In this document: piece by piece, positions 46,843-58,171 of the stretch
Numbering within the stretch: the stretch's first letter is position 1
How the letters are laid out: each line of letters starts with the position of its first letter
Source: Planoprotostelium fungivorum
Taxonomy: Eukaryota > Evosea > Variosea > Cavosteliida > Cavosteliaceae
DNA: 64,000 nt
Direction of reading: 5' to 3'
Assembly: GCA_003024175.1 (NCBI GenBank)
Contig: MDYQ01000001.1
Location: 372,001 to 436,000, forward strand
Program-made: the position numbers and the translations under genes
Notes under the pieces: generated by a model
The model's input: only the letters and a program-made list of their open reading frames with translations
Told to the model about the DNA's origin: nothing
Databases searched by the model: none

Positions 46843-48015
46843 ATGAGGGATAAGGTCGACGTGCCTGCACGGCTGGATCCCCCCGATCGGAATAATTGTG
46901 AAATTCCCAACCACGGTCACGTGCTCTCATTGAACCAGATGGAGGCACAACACACACATCATTACGATAGACATGGCACCCACACTCCCACACAATCAGG
47001 TGACTTCGTTTGATCGTATTTGAGACTCAATGGAGAGCTTTTAGGATTTTACGGACGAACTACTGGCATGTAAGTTAGTAGAGAAGCACTATTATCTGAA
47101 TCACGTGCCTCTCTCTTTCTTGGTGACGCTTTCTGCGGTGTTGTGAGTCTGAATGTAAGATAGAAACAGAGGGGAGCTCCATACACAGACACGTCTTTCT
47201 ACGAGAAGATGCCACGATTCGTTTACGATGCACGAACCGTTCCAAAAACAATCTTCGATCGTATCGCCCTCTTTATGATGGCACTCTTTGGTTTTATTCT
47301 GGATTCATATCTCCTGTTCTTTATTTCACGGAAAGATCGTCACATCCATCACGGTGAGTTCAATTCGGTCAACAGTGTGTCTGACATCCAATCAGCCCTC
47401 ATTTTAGAAACGATAGCTGCCATTCCCGGTATGGCTGCAGGTATGCTGCGACACTTTCGTTCCATCAGAAAGATGGAGATCGACGCTGCCTGTGAGACGT
47501 TTCTGGAAGAGGCAGAGAACGAGAGAGCACACTTGTTGGTGTGGCTCCAACTGGTCCAACCGACCATCTTCGAACGATTCATCGTCTTCTTATCTCAGGT
47601 GATGCAATGTCCTCTCGCTCGAAATGATAGAAAGTCTGATACAATTCGATTTTAAATTATTTTATTCACTCTTGTTCAGGCCGTCTTTGCCCCTTTCTAC
47701 ACTCTCTTCTATCTCATCAGCCCAAAAGTGGCTCACCGTTTCGTGGGGTATCTAGAAGAAGAGGCGACATATGAATACACGGCCTTCCTGCATGCGATCG
47801 ATGATGGAACCATCCCGAACGTTGATGCCCCCAAATTGGCCAAGATGTATTGGAATCTCAGTCCAGAAGCGAGTGAGAAGAGACGAACGACAGACGGTGG
47901 CTGATGATGAACAGAACTCAGAGATGTCGTGCTTTGTATCAGAGGAGATGAGATCATGCACAGGGATGTCAATCACGATTTTTCGACGGCCTGTGAACAC
48001 GGAAGATTTATATAA
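46843..48015 (+). CDS. AOX: mitochondrial-type alternative oxidase
   Basis: AOX is a di-iron ubiquinol oxidase of the inner mitochondrial membrane that bypasses complexes III and IV without proton pumping. The ligands are visible: LILETIAAIPGMAAGML (first Glu), FLEEAENERAHL (Glu, ExxH), VGYLEEEATYEYT (Glu) and IRGDEIMHRDVNHDFST (ExxH). The membrane-bound helices before and after the second ligand block are present. The N-terminal 100 residues from ATG 46843 (MRDKVDVPARLDPPDRNNCE) are divergent, and a clear presequence is not obvious, so the true start may be different. Introns at about 46998-47042, 47130-47171, 47352-47393, 47598-47679 and 47872-47914. Stop TAA 48013-48015. Confidence 0.92.
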
Positions 48016-48108
48016 ATGAAAGTTTTGAACGGCTCGATCATCGTGCGTGCACCTCTCGGAGTGACGGCCTCTTCATCATGGGTGAAAGTCTTTGCAATTA
48101 CTGGGTAT

Positions 48109-48803
48109 CTACCAATGAAACCATCTGTTCATCCTCTGCAGTGTTCCTTTTGACGCGTCTAGTAGGAGTCGAATGTCTATCGTCTGACTCTTCATTCTCC
48201 TCAATTGTTCTGTTTGTTGTTGGATATCGAGTGCAGTTGCTCTCCCTGGTTCATGTCAGAGGAGATGGGGAGCGTGGATGATCTCGCACCTAATGCTTCT
48301 GTTTCGAGAGCAGTCTTCAGGGTTTCATCGAGGATGAGATTGCTGGCCTTCGCATTCTTCGTCTGTTGCTCTAATGACAACCTCTGTGACACCGACGTTG
48401 AGCTCTGATACTGTGAGAAGCAGGATGGATATTGTAACACCACCTTCGTACATCCTTCGAATAGGACTTCTCTTTCTGCCGTTCTCAGGGTCGATCTCAT
48501 GTCGGTCAGAAGACTATCCAAGTTGTCTGTGAGTTGTTTGTCTCTCCCCGTGGAGATTCTCTTCATAAATCGAAGCTGATATCGTCAATCGACCATCCAC
48601 CATGCGGCTGCTCTCACGATATCACTCGCTTCGAGAAATGCTTCGGTGGCTGATGTGAATGCACTGTTTCTATACACGCCTATTGCAAGTCACTCTTCAC
48701 AGATCGGTCCAAGTCTTATTGGCTCACCGTCTGTATTTGTTGATTCTTCGATGTGGTCGAAGGCCTTCTTCTCGTTCATAAAATCTTCTCTGTGCTGTTG
48801 CAT
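48109..48803 (-). CDS. Qb-type SNARE-like protein without C-terminal membrane anchor
   Basis: Start ATG 48803 (MQQHREDFMNEKKAFDHIEE), stop TAG 48109-48111, about 180 residues. The helical N-terminal part is followed by KNAKASNLILDETLKTALET and, after an intron, TALDIQQQTEQLRRMKSQTI, then LLDASKGTLQRMNRWFHW. This matches the Vti1/NPSN/GOS-type Qb SNARE motif (SNxILxETxxxxxETExxG). SNAREs drive membrane fusion and Qb members usually end in a TM helix; here the frame ends right after the coil, so it may be lipid-anchored, SNAP-like, or an exon may be missing. Introns at about 48653-48731, 48584-48625, 48419-48459 and 48246-48289. Family confidence is moderate. Confidence 0.65.
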
Positions 48804-48958
48804 CTCGGGCCTTGTAATGTATACGACAGAGTACCAGCCAATCGGAGCGCTCATTCGGTGAATCAATCGTGTATGAAATGCTTTTCACTGCATCGTCGAG
48901 ATTCCCAACATTCCGCGAAAGACAACAGATAACTGTGCAGAGATCGACACGTAACTGT

Positions 48959-49228
48959 TTAGTGAATGGCTTTTTGCTTGTGGAACTCGGCGGTGGCGGC
49001 GTGGACACCCTCTGATACCTTGTCCACAGCAGCGTTGAGACCACCCTTAGCTCTCGTGTTGTTGTCCAAAAATCTGTCCTTGGCGACTTCGGTGTTGGCT
49101 GTCGCTGAGACGTGATCGACATCTTGTCTCAATTTGTTGTCAGCGTAATCGCTGGTTTCTCTAGCGTGTCTGTAATCCATCGTGTTGTTATGTGTATGGT
49201 TAGCGTCGAAGTGAAATTGCTGCGTCAT
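48959..49228 (-). CDS. small hydrophilic protein, unknown
   Basis: A single-exon 89-residue frame (MTQQFHFDANHTHNNTMDYR) rich in Asp, Asn, Lys, His and Ala, ending AATAEFHKQKAIH before TAA. There is no signal peptide, TM or Cys. The charged, repetitive helical character recalls LEA-like stress proteins, but I see no specific motif, so treat this as a hint only. Confidence 0.6.
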   Translation of the reverse strand: MTQQFHFDANHTHNNTMDYRHARETSDYADNKLRQDVDHVSATANTEVAKDRFLDNNTRAKGGLNAAVDKVSEGVHAATAEFHKQKAIH

Positions 49229-49374
49229 TCATCATCGAGTTTTAGAACGATTTTCGTGTCAAGGCGGGACGTCTATCACAGGTTCCTGCGATCAGGCGGG
49301 TGTTCGAAAATCAAGCAGAAATCATTTTGATATGAATGTGATTTATTTCACCACCAGGGACGAGAGGTATACCT

Positions 49375-50180
49375 CTAACAGGTCACACTGGAGCAGAAGG
49401 AACCGTTGTTGGTATCGTACTGCACGTTGAGGAAGGTTGCAGCGATGGGAGACTCCAACTTGGTTTCTTGGACGAAAGAGGTCAAATTGAAGTTGATGAT
49501 GTCGCCGACGGATTTGGAAAAGATGTCCATTCCTGAGGGGATCTTGAAATCTCTGGGCTGTCTGAATAGAAAGAAGGAGTAGCTGAGATAGATGAGTCGA
49601 GGAGGGTGATAGCGTGGACCCACTGGTGGGCTCCGGAGCCTTCGGGAGGTCCGAATGGAAAGAGCACGGGGGCGGTGGTGGTATTGACGGCCAATCCATT
49701 GCGCTTGATCTTCACATCGGGCACGATCAAGTGACGCACCTCGAAAGACGTCAGACTTCCGCGATGAGAGCATCAAATCTCACCAAACTGTACTGTCCAG
49801 CGCTAGGGTCGATGGCCACCAGCACGTATCTTCCTAGAAATGGGCGTCTGTGGAGTACGTTGTTGACTCTCACAGCCATAGGATAATTGCTGATGCAGGG
49901 AGAAGGTGCCAAGAGACCGGTCTCGTTGTAGGACACCTTATCGAAAGGTACACACACGCCATTGGTGGGGACCTGTCTCCTCGTTAGCTCTGGCACCGTC
50001 ATCATCACTGTTCTCACTCCAAATTCCAAGGTCAATGTGGTGATGGGATTGAAAGGGATGTCTGCGAAGGTTCCGGGGCCTACGATCTTGTTGGCCAAGA
50101 AGGCAGCCTTGACGTCAGCCAGGCTCTGTAAGGCCACAGAGGCAGCTACGATGGAGAGGAGGAGGATGTATCTGCTTTGC
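49375..50180 (-). CDS. secreted PEBP-family protein
   Basis: Phosphatidylethanolamine-binding protein fold (PEBP/RKIP/FT family), which binds anionic ligands. Signal peptide MQSRYILLLSIVAASVALQS. PEBP marks are RYVLVAIDPSAG (for the usual V-x-D-P-D/S) and, after a 42-nt intron, GAHHYSFFLFRQP (for G-x-H-R-Y-x-F-x-L-F-x-Q), with LFPFGPPEGSGAH before it. The family Arg of GxHRY is His here, so ligand binding may differ. The C-terminal VTC and SFC cysteines fit an extracellular protein. Stop TAG 49375-49377. Introns at about 49739-49785 and 49570-49610. Confidence 0.8.
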
Positions 50181-50499
50181 ATGATCGGTAGAGAATGAGG
50201 AGATACACCACCTAGATCCGAGATGCCGACCACGATAACGGAAGAGATGACGCGATCACGTTCGTGTGTTTTGTCCGTATAAAAATTCGCATATTTACAC
50301 GAACGAAGTTCAAACCTTCCATACTTTTCTCTCTACTCACCAGCATCTCTGTGCAATGTTTGTCTTGACGTATTGATCGTGGTGGTGTCTGTGTGAAGAT
50401 TGCAATGGTGTGGGAAATTATGTCAGCGTAACATCATGTCGAAGTACAACGAGGATTTACGGAACGCCGCGAAACATCAGATGGTCAGAGAAACGCACG
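50181..50499. promoter_or_regulatory. divergent intergenic region, secreted PEBP (-) / LRR-phospholipase (+)
   Basis: The 319-bp shared upstream region contains a TATA-like GTATAAAAATTC at 50277-50288. A non-ATG open frame upstream of 50500 is not used in my model. Alternative upstream ATGs exist at about 50405 and 50436 but close or lose frame. Confidence 0.45.
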
Positions 50500-53400
50500 A
50501 TGGAAAATGAGACGACACAAAACCCGCCATCCCCTCCGTCAATCAATCAGACGGTAGTGCCTTCAGCACCGCCCACTCCGTCATCATCCGCATTTTCTTG
50601 GATGTCCATGTCGAGATGGAAACTGCTCGTCGGCTCTACGCTCTCAGAAGAGGGAGAGAAGGAATCAGATATTATCGCACCGATTCAACCACTTCCTTCA
50701 GAACCAGCTCCCATTCCGGGCACAGATCCCACTATTCCATTAGACTTCAGTCCTCCTTCTCCCGCAAAGATTATGAAGGCAGATAATATCATCACTCCAA
50801 AGAAGAAGGACGAGATCAGAGGTGCACTGCAAGTCCGATTTAAGAGTATCTTCCACACCGAAGAGAGATCGTTCGTGGTCGATGGCTCTTCACCCGATCA
50901 GTCCGTCGTTCACAACATCGCCATGCATTTAGAGAGCGAGAGAAGAGACAATGGAATGTCATCATCGAGACAGCCAGAGCCACACGTTAGAAGCAATCCC
51001 ATGATAACCCATCTGAGAGTCACTGCCATGCCTCCGTTCGATCTCAGATTACTCAAATTTCCTGAAGAATTTACCTCTTTGTTGACCCTGCAGGTGAGCA
51101 TCATTCATTTCCATCGCCATCCTTTTTCCTCTTCATCACGTAACCACCGCAATCATCAGCACATTTCAGAATGTAAGATGATGATACTCAGGCTCTTCAC
51201 CTGGATTTCCACGACTTTCAAACTGTTCCCGCGAAGATATCTCAACTGGTACGTCCGATACCTCTGTACACTCCGCTGATCGCATCAGGCTCATCTGAAA
51301 GAATTGAACATGTGCAACAACGGTATCAAGTACATACCTGAATTGAAGTCCATGTCAGGATTACAACAATTAAATCTATCCAATAACAAGATCACCTGGG
51401 TACCATCTGTACAAGGTATGACTCACCTGGAGGTAGTGCACGTGAGTTGTAATTCATCACCGATCGAGCGGGAAATTCATCGAAAATTCATCGCGGGAGA
51501 CTGAAACATGCGACAGCTTCAGAGGAATCAACTGAGTCTCTTACCCACCCACCTCGACGACTGTCTACAACTCGCCATCCTCCACGCCCACCACAACCGC
51601 ATCACCACCTTCCCCGATATCGCCAATCTACAACGCCTGCAGCGGATCGATTTATCTCACAATTTAATCGGGTCCATTCAGTACCGCAGAGAGGCTCCAT
51701 CACCCTCCCACCCAGATCTGATCTACGTCAATCTATCACACAATCGGATAACTGGTTCGCTCGGTCACCTCGACAGCTTCATTGCAGTGAGAGAGCTCCA
51801 CTTGTCCAACAATGCCATCACACAACTACCAAAGGAGATATCTCACATGATATCTCTGGTCCTGCTGGACGTGTCGCACAATCAGATCACGAGCCTCCCG
51901 GGTGGTCTGGCCAATTGTAGATCGTTGACTTCGGTCAACTTGGCCTGCAATCGTCTGAGCTACCTGTACTGTTCTGAGAACGGCAACGACCTCTACCCCC
52001 TCTCCAACTTACCCCTCCTGGAGAAATTAAATCTCCACGGCAACCAATTACCCGATGGAGATTCCATGGGAATCCTTCCTAAGTCCCTCCTGACACTCGA
52101 CCTGTCATCCAACCACTTATTATCCGCACCCATTCAACTCAACCAGCTCGTCCGTCTACAACGGCTCGATCTGAGTAACAATCTCGTCTCAGAGATCGAC
52201 GTCTCCTTCTTCGATACGACAAAGGGTGATGGAGAAGCTCTGGGACTCAAGTGTCTAAAGTACCTGTACATGTCACACAACCACTTGAGGGAGATTCCGT
52301 GGAACATTGGAAACGTCACCACGCTGGAGCAATTGGACCTGTCGGACAATACGCTCGTTTACGTACCGTCGTCGCTGGCTTTCCTCTGCAATTTGACGAC
52401 TCTCATGCTCCACTCTTCCAAGCTCATCTGTATACCCATACAGCTGCCTACATCCTTACAGGTGAGTGAGATCTCGATGAAATCTCACGCTGATGACGTC
52501 ACAGGTGCTATCTTTAGCTTCCATCGTAATCGATCGACCGAGGAATGAGATCCGATTGTTACAGTCCATTAATATTCCACCCACCACCGGAATCTCCCAC
52601 AACACTCCACACAAAGGTGCGACCCCGAGATATCTCGTACGACGTCATGACCCAAACTGCAGAACACGTCAGCAACGTTCTGGACATGGATACCACGGTA
52701 CACAATCCACTGGAGACTTCTGACCCATCCGTACTGTCTGCCCAAGTAAGATATCACACGAGATATCGTCTGAGGTACCACAGGTGGTCACCCTACTCAA
52801 TTGCGCTCGGACGACCTGCCTCTACAACTCGCGAGATAAATCGGAAGACAAGGAGGCCATCACGGAAGAAGAAGGCACGGTAAGCTACCGCGACATCGTC
52901 GGTAAGGGTCTGGCACTCAACGAATTGAACCGCCGGACGTGCAGCGTGGACGACGTGCAGTTGAACGTGGTCGATGTGGTGATGGAGGAATCGAATCAAT
53001 CGATGGAATTATCTCCCATCATCGTCTTTGGGTTACTGTACTGCTCTACACATCCTGTTCTGAGGGATATCTTGGTCATGAATCACGCCATACGTGATTT
53101 CTACAATCTATTGTGAGTATCATGTGATCAAGAAGAGATGAAAGATATGATACTTAACGATTGATATGAATTATATAATTGAATTGTGATCAGAGATGAA
53201 TGATATATTATATGATGATATCGTTTATCATGATTTACATATGAGGGTAGAAGATTGACGGATAGATAGGGACATCTACAAGAGTGTAGATCACATGAAA
53301 TTGGACATCATCGTCATCCTGTGCAACCTGTACAAACACAGTGAGATCTCGACCGATTTAGAGTATCCCACGGAGGGTGTCCACACGCTCTTATCAGAGG

Positions 53401-55059
53401 CAACACCTCCCTCTCTCCATTCAAACGATGACGTCAGCATGTCCCTCAGCTTGTCCATCGCTGCCATCAAATGCCTCTCTTGGATGGGAATGTGTTCCGA
53501 ACTACAACGAGCCAGCGTCATTCGGGACGTCGGGCCCGAGAAATTTCAGAGTACGCATCGGGCGGTAATGGAATACATCTCCCGACGTAAAACGGAACTC
53601 CGACACGTGGAGCTGGTACGTAGCTCCGACGTAATTCCGATACCTCAGAGATACGTACCCGACGTATCTCCCATGTTACGGTCCAGTAAGGAAATCTCGT
53701 CGAAAAATGGAGTTATCGTTCACCTGAGGAGCTTGAAGAGGGAGGTGAACAAGCTGATGAACGTGTTTGGTGTTCACGATTTCATTCATTTTCCACCGCA
53801 GAGGAGGTGATGTCACGTGACCTAATCGACGTAACTGAACGTAACAGCCGTGGGATACGTATCCTCTGTATGGACGGTGGCGGCACCCGCGCTCTCGTCA
53901 CTCTCGAGGTATTTCCTTTCGTTTTCCAACGAAATCTCATCTTACGTACAGGTCTTGAAACGCATCGAAGAGTTGACCGGTCAACGCATCAGCAGCATGT
54001 TTGACTTGATCGGTGGTACCAGCACTGGTGGTATCTTGGCCTGCCTCGTTGGCATCCGTGGTTTCACTCTCAATGATTGCGAGAGACTCTACAAGGACTT
54101 GGCATCAAAGATATTCTCCATTGGAAACAGCTCTGCCACCACCGAGGCCTCTGGGTGGTCCCGTTTAATCAATTACGCCCAATTGATCAAGGTGAAATCT
54201 CGCGGAGATTTCGTCTGACGTGGACAGAGTGGAGGATTCTACAACAGTAAACCGCTGACGGAAGCTTTCACGCATTACTGTGGATCTGAATCGATGATCG
54301 ACACATCAAAAGACAGTCGAGTGAGGAGAGTGAAAGTCTTCTTGGCGTCCACGTTGGTCAGTGTGAATCCACCTCAAGTCTATTTATTCCGCAACTACAA
54401 TCACCCGGTGGACACTCCATCGAGGTATATGGGAGAGAGCAGGTGGGATGATGACGTCACACATCGTCATGACGTCACGCAGGGCAGAGCTATCGAATGC
54501 TCTGAGGGCATCCACGGCCGCTCCGTCTTACTTTGAAGAGTACGAGAGGGGAGAAGACAGGTACTACCTCCCCACGTAACCCGAAATCTCATCCACATTT
54601 CAGATTCCAAGACGGTGCGATCGTGGCGAACAACCCCACCGCAGTAGCCATCCACGAGGCCAAATCCTTATTTCCACACCGCCACATCGAAGCCGTCCTC
54701 AGCTTGGGCACCGGCACCGTAGAGAGATCCGTTCAGAAGAAGGCAAACTTTCTGAAGGGAACACTCTCCACCTTTGTCAAGGCGGCGACGTCGGGAGAGC
54801 GCATCCACGACGTCCTGGAGGACCTCATCGGTAAGGAGGGTAGAAGGATCGTCTGACCAGTCCAGGGGGGGAGGGGAGTCCCATACACTATTGCAGATTG
54901 AACCCCATGGGCAGTGCTTTCATGTGTGAATTAGACGAGACGTCGGAGGTGAAATTCCAAGAGATCCAAGCGGCGACGAGATCTTATTTGGACGAGAATG
55001 CGGACAGATTGCAAAAGATCTGTCGTCTCTTGGCACATCCCATTCACAGTGACGATTGA
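50500..55059 (+). CDS. leucine-rich repeat / patatin-like (iPLA2-gamma type) phospholipase fusion
   Basis: The C-terminal half is a PNPLA8/iPLA2-gamma-type patatin lipase that frees fatty acids from phospholipids. The oxyanion hole is GIRILCMDGGGTRAL, the serine elbow IGGTSTGGILA, and the dyad Asp sits in FQDGAIVANNPTAVAIHEAK, followed by VLSLGTGTVE. The N-terminal half holds about 14 leucine-rich repeats, for example LQQLNLSNNKITWVPSV, LLDVSHNQITSLPGGL and LQRLDLSNNLVSEID. Between them lies a helical region (50-150 nt introns; one AT-rich intron about 53115-53270). The N-terminus is disordered and Pro-rich. Start ATG 50500, stop TGA 55057-55059, about 1,300 residues. LRRs probably supply protein recognition for the lipase. 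Confidence 0.88.
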
Positions 55060-55125
55060 TGATAGATACATTCGTGTGATGTTACAATGGATAGATGAAT
55101 GATTCGGATGATTTTATTCTTCGTG

Positions 55126-57806
55126 CTATCCTTCCGCCATGACTTTCAGTTCGTTGGCCTGGATGGGTTTTAGTGTTGTCGTGTGACGGATGTGATGTGT
55201 TGTCGTGTGATGTGCTGTGATGGATGTGATGTAATGGATGTGAAGTGATGGATGTGATGTGATGTGATGGATGTGATGTGATGTCGTGTGATGTGATGGA
55301 TGTGATGTGATGGATGTGAATGGATGATGCACACCATGATCTCATTGTGTTTCTTCAAGAGTAATGCCCTGTCTCTCTTCCCCTCTTTCACGTATCTCAC
55401 CATCTCCCCCTTGTTCTTCTCCATCTCCTCCCTCAATTTCTCCGAATAATTCTCCGGCGTAAGTACACCTACCCCCCTTCACCCCACGACATCTCATACG
55501 ATATCTCACCTCCGGACACTTGAGCACCCAGTATGACCAACCTCGTCTGTAATCTCTGCAGCCTGTCTTCTTCTGTCTCCTTCTCTTCTAACGTCTTGCT
55601 CTTCTTCATCCTCTCTCTACACACGACGATCTCGTACTCTAAGACGTCGTTGCATTGGATGCCCTCGGGGCTGTTGAATTCCTCCTCTGATGGAGGTGCT
55701 CGTTTGTCGGTATCCATGGGAACGGCTGCGGGGCCTGGGACAGTCTTGTCGGATGTTACGAATTTATCCGGTGGAGGCTGCTGCAGTGTGTCGTGTGGTA
55801 CATTGTCGTGAATTATTTGGATTTCCGCGGGTTCATCTACAACGGAGTAGTCATTCATCGGCTGCACCGTTTCTGATTCTGAAAATGGTTTCAGAGGAGG
55901 ACGGAAGGTATGATGTCACCTGATGATATCTCTGCTACCTCTCTCTTCAGTTTGATGTACTTCTGTGTGTTCCTCTCGATGTCAGGTCCGTTGATGGGGG
56001 TACGTAATCGAATCGTGATCTGTGACATCGTCGATGTATGTCTCGAAGGGAGGAGAGAACAATAAAATAGAATAAAAGTCCACCTCGAGTACCGCGATGA
56101 TGGTGTGTCTCTTCTTCCGGATCTATTTCATCATGAGTATCTTTGAATGTGAATTGAATCACCTCTACGATCTGCTTGCTGTTGGATTTGGTCAGTAGAT
56201 CACTCAACGTCAGTGATCCCGTTCCCAGTGTTGTCTTCCCACCAAAAAATCTTCTACAGTTAGCCCATTGTTGCGGAATGAAATCTCACGTGGAATTACA
56301 CAGCTCGATACTGATCTTCTTACTGTTGCATGCCAACTGCATCACGTCACATTTCGATCCATCTACAACGCACCTGAAAAGACTTTTTCCTCTCGATCTT
56401 GAACGTTCCAGCCCATTCGACTCCTGCGTCACGTGATCAGTTGTCGGACATCTGAAATAGAGTCACTCTGATTCGCCTGATTGGGGATGTAACCTGATTT
56501 GATCGTCTGGTGTGCTTCTGAAGGATAAGGAAGTTGTAGCGAGAGGTAAAATTCTTTTGGAATGTTCTTCGCGTCGACGAGACGCGTAGCCTCTACGAAT
56601 ACCTGTCGACATGAGAGAGTGTAAGGTCGAGATCATCTCACTTCCAGTTGTTGATCTGTCAGGTGATTGTTTTCGATCTTCTTGGTGCGTTCCACCTCTT
56701 CGTATTCGTATCTATCTATTGATCAGTCGTAACCCATCCTTGAATATGAATGCAATATCGTGTCGTGAGGAAATCGTATGTGTCGTGAGGATCACTTACA
56801 GCGGTAGACCGTCTGGTTGTGAAGCGACAAATAATCTCAACCATTCTAAATCTTCCTTCGTTCTCTTGCACACTTGGATGCTGCTCGCGTCGAGGGAAAC
56901 TCTCTTCTCCTTCCTCTCCTGCAGACACGTCATCGGACATCCTTTTCCACCGTCTTCACCTTGCATTCAGACAAGAGTTGTTGATATTGATGGCTCAATT
57001 GTTTTGTCAAGAGGGTGATCATCTTCTAATCAGGCGTCAGTTGATGTGACACATCTCATCATGATGGAAGACGGCTCACTTGTCTCGTGTTCTGAGAGGG
57101 ATTTGGAAACGAAGGAGGAATCTCACTCTTCCATTCACTGAGGTCGACCTGCTTTCCTTCTGATGTCTGATGACAGATCAGATCATGTTCGCAGATGGAT
57201 TTGAGGATGCATACGAAGGGCCTCACCTCTTCTTCCAATTTTCTCAACCGAATGATCTGAGACATGTATTCTCTTGCCTCGTCCAATCGACCATCTCTCT
57301 TCGCGGCCAAGGCCAATTGTTTCTTACTCGCCAACAATGTCTTCACTTGTTGACTTTGGTTCTGAAATGGGTCATCAATTGGAAGTATGATCATGTCGAA
57401 TCATTACAACTGGAGAGGGTAAAATAGTCTGTTCAATTTGAGGAGAGATGGAGGCTGGCGTCTCTGCTTCGTCGGGTGTGTCATCTCTTCTTCTCCTCTT
57501 AACTGCCTGTTCTGTCTTGCCGTTTCTGTCTGGTTCTTCATACTCTGAAAGACTGACTCTTTCTTCGCCTTCCTCTTGTTCGTTCACCTGATTCACAATT
57601 AAGATGAGAGATGGAGATTACAAGGATGTCTTCTACCGAATCATCAACGCCACCGTCTCTTGGGTCATCTACGGATGTATCTGGCTCCACTAAACGTGAT
57701 CAGCGAGGATGAGAGGCCGTATGATACCTGCTGAAGAGCCTGCGTTAGTCCTCTTCCTCTTCGCAGACGGTTGAGTTTTCTTCGTGAAGAAATCCAAGAG
57801 TCCCAT
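55126..57806 (-). CDS. CC2D1: CC2D1 / Lethal giant discs ortholog (DM14 + C2)
   Basis: CC2D1/Lgd proteins regulate ESCRT-III (they bind Snf7/CHMP4) and endosomal signalling. Start ATG 57806 (MGLLDFFTKKTQPSAKRKRT, lysine-rich), stop TAG 55126-55128. One DM14-type helix is visible (KKQLALAAKRDGRLDEAREY), then KRVSLDASSIQVCKRTKEDL and a C2 domain with FYLSLQLPYPSEAHQTIKSG, WDFIPQQWANCRRFFGGKTT and IRLRTPINGPDIERNTQKY. The C-terminal coil (YVKEGKRDRALLLKKHNEIM, then ELKVMAEG) fits the family end. Animal proteins have four DM14 copies, so the single clear one here is a reduced form, or others are too diverged to see. About 13 introns. Confidence 0.78.
55182..55330. repeat. GATGTGATG-type microsatellite in the last CC2D1 intron
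   Basis: About 150 bp of imperfect GATG/GATGTGATGGAT repeats fill a minus-strand intron between the codons for HNEIM and ANELK. Low complexity and probably length-variable. Confidence 0.85.
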
Positions 57807-58171
57807 GTCTATTCTCTGTGTGAGATGGCGATGGTGATTACGATTGCCCAGCGATGGATGATCTTTGGGATGCTCGAAATTTCGAGCTATGACTACAACC
57901 AGTAATATTCAATTCGAAATTTTTTGTCGGCCATTTCGTGTGCGCACCCTTGTCTTTACTCGTTATATTGTTTAATGAAACAATGAATCGTCTCAATCAC
58001 AGTTATATCTAGCAGTTGTGCATTCTTTCTTATTCCTCTCATTCGCTTGCTCTCGCGAAGGACAAGCCGAGAACGTGAAATTTTGACAAAAAATGTGAGT
58101 TGTAGTGTATCGATACGTCAAACTCCGAGCCTGCCTGAGCGGGTATCTTGCCTTATTCTTCAGCTGCCGCA
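57807..58171. promoter_or_regulatory. divergent intergenic region, CC2D1 (-) / secreted protein (+)
   Basis: These 365 bp have no supportable ORF. The shared upstream region includes an AT-rich block about 57899-58000 that could hold core promoters. Confidence 0.45.

Noticed and set aside
50410-50450. N-myristoylation-like start MGNYVS for the LRR-phospholipase
   Set aside because: The first codon is GTG, not ATG, so the apparent MGxxxS motif is an artefact of assuming an alternative start.
51508-52470. TCTACAAC motifs in the LRR gene as part of the intronic palindrome family
   Set aside because: Here they lie in coding DNA as codons for Leu-Gln within leucine-rich repeats, so they are explained by protein sequence.
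55160-55330. GATG-rich stretch considered as a CRISPR-like or regulatory array
   Set aside because: Units are imperfect, without spacers, and sit inside a spliceable intron of a eukaryotic gene; it is a microsatellite.
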